From: Gracilibacillus salinarum
Lineage (GTDB): Bacteria; Bacillota; Bacilli; Bacillales; Amphibacillaceae
DNA length: 64,000 nt
Assembly (NCBI RefSeq): GCF_022919575.1
Contig: NZ_CP095071.1
Span: 2,356,001-2,420,000, forward strand
Direction: 5' to 3'
Shown: positions 57,209-64,000 of the stretch, in pieces
Layout: every line of letters begins with the position of its first letter
Numbering within the stretch: the stretch's first letter is position 1
Program-made: the position numbers and the translations under genes
Notes under the pieces: model-generated
What the model saw: the letters and a program-made list of their open reading frames with translations, nothing else
Database searches by the model: none
What the model was told of the DNA's origin: nothing

Positions 57209-58522
57209 TTATTCTGTTGTTTCCTTCCCAGTTTGTTGTACTGCCTGTTTCTCTCCTTCGGTCAACATCTCCAGTGCCGGCTTATCATCTAACAGAAAGG
57301 CTTCTATTTCACTGCCCATAACCGATCGCACTTCTAGTTCAGCACCATCATGATTGACAGCAGGAATTTCTGGCACAATATCAGCAAACTTCTTGAAGAA
57401 TGGCTGATTATTAAAATATTCCTGTTCCTCGGAGAAAACTGGCTCTTCATATGCCGCTGTTAAAGCTGGAAACAATCCTCTGTTTGTCAATGCTTTAATC
57501 TGCGAATCAACGTCAGTCGTCGCAAATTCCGCAAATACATATGCTGCTGCCTTATTATCAGATTCAGATGGAATAGCCAACGCAGAGCCACCATCATTGG
57601 AAGCACGTGTTCCACCTTCTTCAAAGGCTGGAAGCTTAAACATATCCCATTTTCCAGCGAGTTCAGGCATTTGTTCAATCATCGTACCACTCCACCATAC
57701 TGCACCTGGATGTGTTGCAACTTCTCCATTTTTCATGGCTGCCACTTGTCCGTCCCAGTTATTTGTATACGTAATCAATTCACTATCTTTCATCTGTTGT
57801 AATATATTTGCCGCTTTTTCACCGGCGTCGGATGATATATCTAATTTACCGTCTTCATCAAAGTAATAACTGCCTTGCTGTTGCATCATAATTCTTAAAA
57901 TACCGTCACCGTCCGTACCTAAAAAGTACTTGCCGGTTTGTTCTAATACCTTTTTACCGGCTGCAATATAGTCATTCCAGGTTTCAATACTTGCCGGATC
58001 GACTCCCGCCTCTTCAAAAATATCCGTGCGGTAAAGGACAGCGACAGGTCCCAAATCTCGAGGCATTGCTATAATATTTCCATCGCTATCTTTTAATCCT
58101 GCTATTTTCGCTTCTGCAAATTCGTCTTCATGCTCGTCATAGCCTAGTTCACTTAAATTCGTAAAGGCATCCGGAAATTCATCAGTGAAAGAATGAATTC
58201 GATTATTTTCTACTTGAACAACATCTGGTAAGCCACTTCCTCCACTGGACAATCCTGCACTTACCTTTTGATATACTTGATCGACTCCAATGTGTTCGAT
58301 CGTTACGTTGACATTTGGATACTTCTCTTCAAATGCTGGAAGCACATCTTTCTCCAAGTAGTTTGCTTCCAAGGCCCAAGCCCAAACTGTCACATCTCCT
58401 TCTACGTCTTCCGGATTCTGCGGAATCGATACATCCGCTGCACTTTCACCAGAACCACTACACGCTGTCAACAACAAAACCATTACAGTAATAAGAAAAA
58501 CAGAAAAATATTGCTTCTTCAT
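57209..58522 (-). CDS. Extracellular sugar-binding lipoprotein (CUT1)
   Basis: A 437-residue solute-binding protein. The signal peptide ends in the lipobox LLLTACSGSG, with the lipidated Cys near 20. The mature part has the CUT1 opening VEGDVTVWAWALEANYLEKD and the later ATHPGAVWWSGTMIEQM and ASNDGGSALAIP. AAGGGGTG is seven bases before ATG 58522. It is the first gene of the galactoside importer operon and divergent from the AraC gene. Confidence 0.9.
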   Translation of the reverse strand: MKKQYFSVFLITVMVLLLTACSGSGESAADVSIPQNPEDVEGDVTVWAWALEANYLEKDVLPAFEEKYPNVNVTIEHIGVDQVYQKVSAGLSSGGSGLPDVVQVENNRIHSFTDEFPDAFTNLSELGYDEHEDEFAEAKIAGLKDSDGNIIAMPRDLGPVAVLYRTDIFEEAGVDPASIETWNDYIAAGKKVLEQTGKYFLGTDGDGILRIMMQQQGSYYFDEDGKLDISSDAGEKAANILQQMKDSELITYTNNWDGQVAAMKNGEVATHPGAVWWSGTMIEQMPELAGKWDMFKLPAFEEGGTRASNDGGSALAIPSESDNKAAAYVFAEFATTDVDSQIKALTNRGLFPALTAAYEEPVFSEEQEYFNNQPFFKKFADIVPEIPAVNHDGAELEVRSVMGSEIEAFLLDDKPALEMLTEGEKQAVQQTGKETTE

Positions 58523-58546
58523 CACTAATCACCCCTTGGTTTTTGT

Positions 58547-58567
58547 AAGTTACTGTTTAAGTAACTT
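58547..58567. promoter_or_regulatory. Inverted repeat AAGTTACT-N5-AGTAACTT, candidate AraC operator
   Basis: A perfect 8-bp inverted repeat (58547-58554 and 58560-58567) lies 25-45 bases upstream of the binding protein start and between the divergent genes. Because it is close to the operon's 5' end it may act in DNA or in the mRNA leader. Confidence 0.45.
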
Positions 58568-58640
58568 GCGACTAGTATAAGACACACAAACAATGAATAA
58601 TGGTAGGTATAGTACTATTTTGGTACTTATTCATTTTTGT

Positions 58641-58654
58641 TGTTTGCGCTTACA
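58641..58654. promoter_or_regulatory. cre site upstream of the AraC gene
   Basis: TGTTTGCGCTTACA; its reverse complement TGTAAGCGCAAACA fits the CcpA cre consensus with one mismatch. It lies 26 bases before the AraC start and close to the divergent importer promoter. Confidence 0.6.
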
Positions 58655-58679
58655 AAAAATATTGTTTGGAGGATCGATT

Positions 58680-59906
58680 ATGTGCAATGAATTCTTTACA
58701 AAAAAAGAAACACTCTTATATACGGCCTATGAAACGTTGGGCATTCCTATAATGATTATCCGTGACCAAGGCAAGTTGAGCTGCATACCTGAAGATTTCC
58801 CATTAAATCCCCTCTTTCCTAACGTCAAGGATTTTATCAATAATACGGATCTTCTAACTGAACAGTTCAGTCTAATTGAAACAGACTACTCTGAAAAATT
58901 TGTTAGCATCTCATTTGAACATCACCTCGAGAAGGGCTGGCTAATTATTGGTCCAACTGTTTATCCCGAACCCAAAAGCATTGCTATCGAACAGTTACTT
59001 TCTCACTTGCAAAAGAAATACCTCCTGGATGAAATGGAGGATTATTATTTATCACTCCCCGTCATCGATCGAAGCATATTACTTAAAAGTAGTAATCTCA
59101 TTTTTTATTTATTATTCCATGAGCAAATAAATCTTCATCAGCAATTATCTATTATAGATAAGGATATAAATGGTGAGAAGATGCCAAAACACATTCAATA
59201 TATTGATCAAAAAAGACAAAATGCATCTTTTCACCACGATCCTTTACTCGAAAGAAAATGTTATCAATTTATCGAGGATGGGAACACTTCAGAAGTCATA
59301 CCTTACTTTAAAGCATTTACAAGCAGACCAGATTTCGAACACGCTATACTTTCTACAAGAAGTGAATTGCGAAATCAACAAAACCTAACCATTGCACTTG
59401 TCACCCAGGCTACACGTGCAGCAATTCGAGGAGGCGTTCATCCTGAAATTGCTTACTCATTAGGAGATGCATTTATTCAGCAATCAGAAGGAATGACTAC
59501 TCCTGATCGCGTGATAAAATTAAAAGAAGAAATTATGTATGAATTTGCATCCAAAGTAGCCAAGAGTAAAAAATTGCAATACACCAAAGTAATCAGCCAA
59601 TGTCAGGCACATATATACAAACATTTATACGACAAAGAACTTGGGTTAGAAAAGCTAGCAGATGACATGCAAATAAATAAAAAATATTTGTCCAATTTAT
59701 TCAAAAAAGAAGTAGGTATATCTATCAGTTCCTATATTCAAAAGGTAAAGGTCGATGAAGCAAAAAAACTTATGTTTTATTCCAACTATACACTCATTCA
59801 GATTTGCAGTTTGTTAAATTTTTCTGATCAAAGCTATTTTACAAAAATCTTTAAAAAACATACGAAAATGACACCACGCCAATTTTTGCAAAAACCTTTA
59901 ATATAG
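58680..59906 (+). CDS. AraC-family regulator of the galactoside operon
   Basis: A 408-residue regulator. The N-terminal 290 residues are an uncharacterised sensing region (opening KKETLLYTAYETLGIPIMII). The C-terminal 100 residues hold two helix-turn-helix units: LGLEKLADDMQINKKYLSNL and LIQICSLLNFSDQSYFTKIF, ending with KHTKMTPRQFLQ. ATG 58680 is preceded by TTTGGAGGATCG; the longer frame is unsupported. It is divergent from the binding-protein gene, so it probably activates the importer and GH42 genes. Confidence 0.87.
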   Translation: MCNEFFTKKETLLYTAYETLGIPIMIIRDQGKLSCIPEDFPLNPLFPNVKDFINNTDLLTEQFSLIETDYSEKFVSISFEHHLEKGWLIIGPTVYPEPKSIAIEQLLSHLQKKYLLDEMEDYYLSLPVIDRSILLKSSNLIFYLLFHEQINLHQQLSIIDKDINGEKMPKHIQYIDQKRQNASFHHDPLLERKCYQFIEDGNTSEVIPYFKAFTSRPDFEHAILSTRSELRNQQNLTIALVTQATRAAIRGGVHPEIAYSLGDAFIQQSEGMTTPDRVIKLKEEIMYEFASKVAKSKKLQYTKVISQCQAHIYKHLYDKELGLEKLADDMQINKKYLSNLFKKEVGISISSYIQKVKVDEAKKLMFYSNYTLIQICSLLNFSDQSYFTKIFKKHTKMTPRQFLQKPLI

Positions 59907-59908
59907 AA

Positions 59909-59939
59909 AAAAGCTATTCCGCAACAGCAGAATAGCTTT
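59909..59939. terminator. Bidirectional terminator between AraC and fruA genes
   Basis: AAAGCTATTC-GC pairs with GC-GAATAGCTTT, with A and T tracts outside; it serves both convergent genes. Confidence 0.8.
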
Positions 59940-59947
59940 CACTTTAG

Positions 59948-61825
59948 TTATTTTTGAATGGGCTTCTTCCAAAACCCGATCATTAACGCTGAAATAACTG
60001 CTCCAATTAGAATAGCAAGCAAATACAACCAGCTATTCCCTTCTATTGCCAGAATAACAAACACGCCGCCATGCGGAGCTGGTAAACCTGCACCAAACAG
60101 CATCGATAATCCTCCAGCAACAGCAGAACCTACTACAATCGACGGAATAACACGTCCGGGATCTGCTGCAGCAAACGGGATAGCCCCTTCCGTGATAAAG
60201 AAGGCACCTAAGGCATAATTGGTTTTTCCAGCATCTTGTTCTTCTTTGGTGAACTTTTTACGGAAAAACGTCGTTGCTAGGGCAAGTGCTAATGGCGGTA
60301 CCATCCCACCTGCCATTACCGCTGCGTGCGGACCTAAGTTACCAGCTTCGATCATGGCAATTCCGAATGTGAAGGCGGTTTTGTTAATTGGTCCACCCAT
60401 ATCAACCGCCATCATACCACCTAAAATCAAGCCTAGTAACAAGGCGTTAGCACCAGTTAATCCACCAAGCCAAGATTCCAGTCCTGACATAATAGAGGCC
60501 ATCGGTTCAATCAATACATACATAATCAGTCCAGTAATAAAAATGTTCATGACAGGATAGAAAAGGATCGTTTTAATCCCATCAAACGATTTTGGCAAGT
60601 CTTTAAGCAGACGTTTTACAAGTAATGCGACATAACCACCTAGGAACCCGGCAACCAAACCACCTAAAAATCCAGCATCACCACTTGATGCCATAAAACC
60701 ACCGATCATAGCTGGTGCAAAACCAGGTCTATCCGCAATACTCATCCCGATAAAACCAGCTAAGACAGCAACCATTAAGCCAAAGCCATACTCACCGCCA
60801 ATCGCTTTTAAAGCCGCGGCAAATTCATTATATTGTTCATGACCCTGCTCAGCTGAATGAATACCGAAGAAAAAAGAAATCGCAATTAGTACACCGCCAC
60901 CAACGACGAACGGAAGCATATTGGACACACCATTCATCAAGTGCTTATAAAATCCTGATCTGCTGCCTCCAGAGCTTGCACCTTCACCGCCACCCTCACT
61001 TTGGTAGACAGATGCCTCTCCGTTTATTGCGGTTTGAATCAATTCTTCCGGCTTTCTAATTCCGTCTGTTACTGCTTTTCGTAACACTTGTTTCCCAGCA
61101 AAACGTTCCATTTCCACTTTTGTATCAGAAGCAACAATAATTGCTTTTGCCTGTTCAATTTCTTCTGCTGTCAAACGGTTTTTGACACCATCAGAACCAT
61201 TTGTTTCTACTTTTATCGAGACCCCTAATGCTTTTGCTTTATCTTTCAATGCGTCAGCTGCCATATACGTATGGGCAATACCAGTCGGGCAGCCAGTCAC
61301 TGCTAAAATTTCCGGTCCTTTTTCCTCACTAGAACTGCTATTGTCTGCAAGCTCTTCACCCAGTTTTTCTTGTTCTTTTGCATCTACCATTTCTATTAAT
61401 TCATCTATGGAATTCGCTTCCATTAGTTGATTACGAAAGTCCTCATCCATTAACAATGTTGATAATCTTGATAATGTTTGTAAATGATCATTATTAGCAC
61501 CTTCACTTGCTGCTATCATAAAAAATAAATGGGTCGGCTGACCATCTAATGAATCATAATCAATACCATCCTTGGATCTGGCAAAAGCAATTGCAGGCTT
61601 GGACACCGCTTTTGTCTTGGCATGTGGAATGGCAACATGATCTCCAATTCCGGTACTAGTCTGGTTTTCACGATCCCAAATCGCTTGTGTGAACTGTTTC
61701 TGGTCATGTAAATAATGATTGTTGCCAAGCTGATTTGCTAATTCTTCAATAATCTGCTCTTTCGTTTGGGCTTCTGCCTCTAATATAATCAACTCTTTAC
61801 CGAGCAATTCTGTAATTCTCATCAT
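59948..61825 (-). CDS. fruA: Fructose-specific PTS enzyme IIABC
   Basis: A 625-residue three-domain transporter that imports fructose as fructose 1-phosphate. EIIA comes first, with phospho-His in AIPHAK (near 68). EIIB has the phospho-Cys in VTGCPTGIAHTYMAADAL (near 179). EIIC (residues about 285-620) is the membrane channel, with LILGGMMAVDMGGPINKTAF. Domain order is normal for Bacillus FruA. AAAGGATG precedes the double ATG. A short family 2 repeat lies between it and fruK. Confidence 0.94.
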   Translation of the reverse strand: MMRITELLGKELIILEAEAQTKEQIIEELANQLGNNHYLHDQKQFTQAIWDRENQTSTGIGDHVAIPHAKTKAVSKPAIAFARSKDGIDYDSLDGQPTHLFFMIAASEGANNDHLQTLSRLSTLLMDEDFRNQLMEANSIDELIEMVDAKEQEKLGEELADNSSSSEEKGPEILAVTGCPTGIAHTYMAADALKDKAKALGVSIKVETNGSDGVKNRLTAEEIEQAKAIIVASDTKVEMERFAGKQVLRKAVTDGIRKPEELIQTAINGEASVYQSEGGGEGASSGGSRSGFYKHLMNGVSNMLPFVVGGGVLIAISFFFGIHSAEQGHEQYNEFAAALKAIGGEYGFGLMVAVLAGFIGMSIADRPGFAPAMIGGFMASSGDAGFLGGLVAGFLGGYVALLVKRLLKDLPKSFDGIKTILFYPVMNIFITGLIMYVLIEPMASIMSGLESWLGGLTGANALLLGLILGGMMAVDMGGPINKTAFTFGIAMIEAGNLGPHAAVMAGGMVPPLALALATTFFRKKFTKEEQDAGKTNYALGAFFITEGAIPFAAADPGRVIPSIVVGSAVAGGLSMLFGAGLPAPHGGVFVILAIEGNSWLYLLAILIGAVISALMIGFWKKPIQK

Positions 61826-61866
61826 TATTCATCCTTTCTTGTTGCAAATTCTATAATTCTATTGAG

Positions 61867-61920
61867 TAGTGAGGCTTCAAATCAGTGGGGATATTACGGA
61901 CAGTTAGCGCTGTGATAAAT
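61867..61920. repeat. Family 2 repeat, short form, overlapping the 3' end of fruK
   Basis: GTGAGGCTTCAAATCAGTGGGG is joined directly to ATTACGGACAGTTAGCGCTG and GTGATAAAT, with the central hairpin missing as in the copy at 41847. On the minus strand the repeat supplies the last codons and stop of fruK. Confidence 0.75.
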
Positions 61921-62830
61921 CTATTACTTCAACCTGTTCTAGTAGTACATCCGTTTCCGCTTGCGTACAAAGTGTTTTAGAAAATGCGGTTGCACTGCCA
62001 GCTGCAATTGCATACGTTGCAGCTTTCCTGGCATCTTTTGTATCGTTCCATTTGTAGATGAAACCAGCTACCGCAGAATCTCCTGCACCAACCGAATGAA
62101 CCGCTTTACCTTTTGGTGCATGCAACTTGAATATTCCGCCATCACCAACATAAATAGCACCTGCATTTGCCATCGATACTAAGACATGATTAATACCGTT
62201 TTCCTGATGCAGACGATTAGCCAACCGAACAATGTCATGATCCTCACGTACTTCTTCCTCAAACAATTCCGCTAACTCATGGTGGTTGGGCTTGATGAAA
62301 GCAGGACTCGCTTGAATTGCTTCCTTTAACGGTGTCCCACTGGTATCTAATACCGCCAGTGCTCCTTGCTCATGCAATAGTGAAACCATTTCACGATATA
62401 CAGCTTTGTAAAGTGAATGTGGCAAACTCCCTGCCAAAACAACGATGTCACCTTCATTTAAATGTTTTAGTTTGGCTAGTAATGCTTGGTATTCTGCTTC
62501 TCCAATTGTCGGTGAAAGACCATTTACTTCTGTTTCATCTGTTTCTGTTTTTATTTTCATATTAATCCGTGTATCTTGCTGCAACTGGACAAAGTCATAC
62601 GGAATCTTCATCTCTGTTAAACTATCGGTGATAAATTTACCAGTGAATCCACCGACAAATCCCAGTGCTGTCGAGGCTTGACCAAACTGTTGCAGCACGC
62701 GGGATACGTTAATTCCTTTTCCACCCGCTTCTTTGTAATCATATTGACTGCGGTTGATCCCGCCTTTCTCAAAGGAATTAACCTTTACGACATAGTCAAT
62801 TGCTGGATTTAATGTAATGGTGTAAATCAT
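61904..62830 (-). CDS. fruK: 1-phosphofructokinase
   Basis: A 308-residue PfkB-family kinase making fructose 1,6-bisphosphate. The PfkB text is visible: GGKGINVSRVL near 37 and the catalytic GAGDSAVAGF near 249-258, with Asp252 as base. GGAGG is before the ATG, which overlaps the fruR stop. Its last residues (LSQR and stop) come from repeat sequence and are probably not essential. Confidence 0.93.
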   Translation of the reverse strand: MIYTITLNPAIDYVVKVNSFEKGGINRSQYDYKEAGGKGINVSRVLQQFGQASTALGFVGGFTGKFITDSLTEMKIPYDFVQLQQDTRINMKIKTETDETEVNGLSPTIGEAEYQALLAKLKHLNEGDIVVLAGSLPHSLYKAVYREMVSLLHEQGALAVLDTSGTPLKEAIQASPAFIKPNHHELAELFEEEVREDHDIVRLANRLHQENGINHVLVSMANAGAIYVGDGGIFKLHAPKGKAVHSVGAGDSAVAGFIYKWNDTKDARKAATYAIAAGSATAFSKTLCTQAETDVLLEQVEVIDLSQR

Positions 62831-63582
62831 ATTTCTACTACCTCCAACGTTGATTGCTTACGTATTTCTCTTAGTTGCTCTTGTGAGATGCCGTTTGTTG
62901 TGATAATGCTAACTTCTGAAAGCTGTGCAACATTCGCGAATGCAATTTCTCCGAATTTCGATGGGTCTGCTAACATATAGCTTGCCTGTGATTGTGCAAT
63001 GGCTGTCCGTTTCACACTTGCCTCCTCTGGGTCGGGGGTTGTTAAGCCCTGCTCAAGATGAATCCCATTAATCCCAAGAAAACTCTTATCAAAATGAAAT
63101 TCTTTAATCGCATCAACTGCTTTCGTGCCAATTAATGCTGCCGTTCCTTTCTTCGCCTTCCCTGAAATGACATATGTCTCAATACCACTTTCGATTAATA
63201 ATTGCACATGTGGAATACCGTTTGTGACGACAACAACTTCCTTATCCGCTAAGAATGGGATTAATTCCATTGTGGAGGTTCCCGCATCTAGGTATACTGT
63301 GTCTCCTTGCTCAATAAAAGAGGCTGCTTTTTGGGCAATCATGCTTTTCTCGTGCTGATGCTGGGTTGATTTTTCTAGAATGGTAGGCTCCTCTCTCTTC
63401 TTTTTTAATAGAGAGGCACCTCCATGCACACGTTTAATATACTGTTTCTTTTCTAACTCCGTTAAATCCCTGCGGATCGTTGATTCAGAAGCATTGGCCG
63501 TTTCACAGAATTGTTTAACGGTAACAACATCTTGTTCTTTCAAAAGAGATAAAATTAATTCTTGCCGTTCTATAGTTAACAA
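62827..63582 (-). CDS. fruR: DeoR-family repressor of the fructose operon
   Basis: A 251-residue DeoR protein. The N-terminal winged helix is VTVKQFCETANASESTIRRD and the C-terminal sugar-phosphate sensor domain includes GDTVYLDAGTSTMELI near 100 (ligand site). Translation starts at TTG 63582 after GAGGATG. It is first of fruR-fruK-fruA. Fructose 1-phosphate is the effector in known FruR proteins. Five phased repeats lie in the promoter. Confidence 0.9.
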   Translation of the reverse strand: MLTIERQELILSLLKEQDVVTVKQFCETANASESTIRRDLTELEKKQYIKRVHGGASLLKKKREEPTILEKSTQHQHEKSMIAQKAASFIEQGDTVYLDAGTSTMELIPFLADKEVVVVTNGIPHVQLLIESGIETYVISGKAKKGTAALIGTKAVDAIKEFHFDKSFLGINGIHLEQGLTTPDPEEASVKRTAIAQSQASYMLADPSKFGEIAFANVAQLSEVSIITTNGISQEQLREIRKQSTLEVVEI

Positions 63583-63603
63583 ATGGGATCATCCTCTATC
63601 TAT

Positions 63604-63756
63604 AAAGTGAGACTTCAATCAGCAGGAGTTTGCCCCCCCACTGATTGCTAGCGACACTTATATGGAAGTTATCGTCCGTTTATCCCCCACTTAGCTTCTT
63701 ATTTATCTTTTGAATCTTAAGTGGTGGTATTACGGACGGTTAGCGCCGTGATAAAA
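63604..63756. repeat. Family 2 repeat, full-length, in the 5' leader of the fru operon
   Basis: AAGTGAGACTTCAATCAG at the left and GTTAGCGCCGTGATAAAA at the right. Internal stems are AATCAG.../...CTGATT, and CGTCCGTTTA-CCCCCACTT with AAGTGG-GG-ATTACGGACG. It fills most of the transcribed leader between the promoter (63784-63812) and the fruR ribosome binding site. Confidence 0.78.
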
Positions 63757-63783
63757 TCACTAATTCGTTAATCGCTTACACTC

Positions 63784-63835
63784 AATATACATTCAAAATC
63801 AGTCATTGTCAATCACATTCAATCAAAAACAATCA
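63784..63835 (-). promoter_or_regulatory. fru promoter with five phased FruR half-sites
   Basis: The minus-strand promoter is TTGACA (63812-63807), a 17-base spacer and TATATT (63789-63784). On the plus strand CATTCA (63790), CAGTCA (63800), CAATCA (63810), CAATCA (63820) and CAATCA (63830) recur at exactly 10-bp steps; read on the minus strand they are TGATTG-type DeoR sites. They span the spacer, the -35 box and upstream DNA. Confidence 0.75.
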
Positions 63836-63894
63836 CTATTGCACAAGTTAATTATGTTATGATAGCTAGAGATGATATGGAAAGAAGGATTACT

Positions 63895-64000
63895 ATGCGC
63901 TATTTATTCTTATTTTTGATTTTCGTGTTTGGTTTACATATCTTTTCGATCTTTTTTCCGAGTGATGCTCTAGCCTACTGTTTAGGCGTACTTTCCTTGA
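63895..64000 (+). CDS. Start of a membrane or exported protein (truncated by window end)
   Basis: ATG 63895 follows GAAAGAAGGA with suitable spacing, and the frame stays open to the window end (35 codons). The residues begin MRYLFLFLIFVFGLHIFSIF, a membrane helix or signal sequence, then FPSDALAYCLGVLSL, which may be a second helix. No family can be named. It is divergent from the fru operon. Confidence 0.6.
   Translation, partial: MRYLFLFLIFVFGLHIFSIFFPSDALAYCLGVLSL

Overview
The window reads as chromosomal DNA of a low-GC Gram-positive bacterium of the family Bacillaceae. Strong AGGAGG-type ribosome binding sites, Rho-independent terminators, CcpA-type cre sites, an S-box riboswitch, and neighbourhoods matching Bacillus gene sets (alaR-alaT, lnrJKLMN, cys, fru) all point there. 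A halotolerant genus such as Gracilibacillus or Oceanobacillus fits the gene content, but I cannot fix the genus from sequence alone.

Layout. 1-13 kb: end of a HesB/IscA-like gene, a GH43 glycosidase, the alaR-alaT pair, a methyltransferase and a DUF2268 protease-like protein, then an MFS exporter, NADP glutamate dehydrogenase, an acyltransferase fused to a zinc ribbon, a GltS-type glutamate symporter and a PH-domain protein. 14-16.6 kb: photolyase with a TspO-like membrane protein and a divergent DUF1722 gene. 16.8-22 kb: a two-component system plus ABC-2 exporter with the gene order of the linearmycin resistance operon. 22-25 kb: aldo/keto reductase, HxlR regulator, RsbR-like STAS protein. 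25.3-31.7 kb: S-box-controlled sulfate assimilation operon cysH-cysJ-cysI-sat-cysC. 32-37 kb: alcohol dehydrogenase, a frameshifted second rsgA behind a leader ORF, small membrane proteins, an epimerase-like enzyme and a DUF1232 protein. 37.2-41.8 kb: an ABC-2 exporter operon headed by a membrane-anchored protein of unknown function. 42-51.5 kb: an L-fucose catabolic operon divergent from an RbsACB-type importer, with matched operators. 53-60 kb: GH42 beta-galactosidase with its ABC importer and a divergent AraC regulator. 60-63.6 kb: fruR-fruK-fruA.

The least ordinary content is between the genes. A family of roughly 600-700 bp composite repeats (about 5.7, 13.4, 23.3, 33.1, 35.2 and 51.7 kb, plus fragments near 0.2 and 41.9 kb) holds two paralogous GC-rich hairpin modules in inverted orientation. 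In the intact copies these lie between terminal inverted repeats. The hairpin stems differ in sequence between modules and copies yet stay complementary. The segment between the inverted repeats occurs in both orientations relative to shared outer flanks, which suggests inversion or orientation-free insertion at a fixed site. One copy carries a nested 371-bp IS231-like cassette with a perfect 10-bp target duplication. A second small hairpin repeat family sits inside the fuc importer and fru operons and supplies the stop codon of fruK.

Taken together the window describes a plant- or glycan-associated saprotroph lifestyle (arabinoside, galactoside, fucose and fructose uptake and catabolism) with sulfate assimilation, light-damage repair and export or drug-resistance functions. 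The lifestyle statement is inference from gene content.
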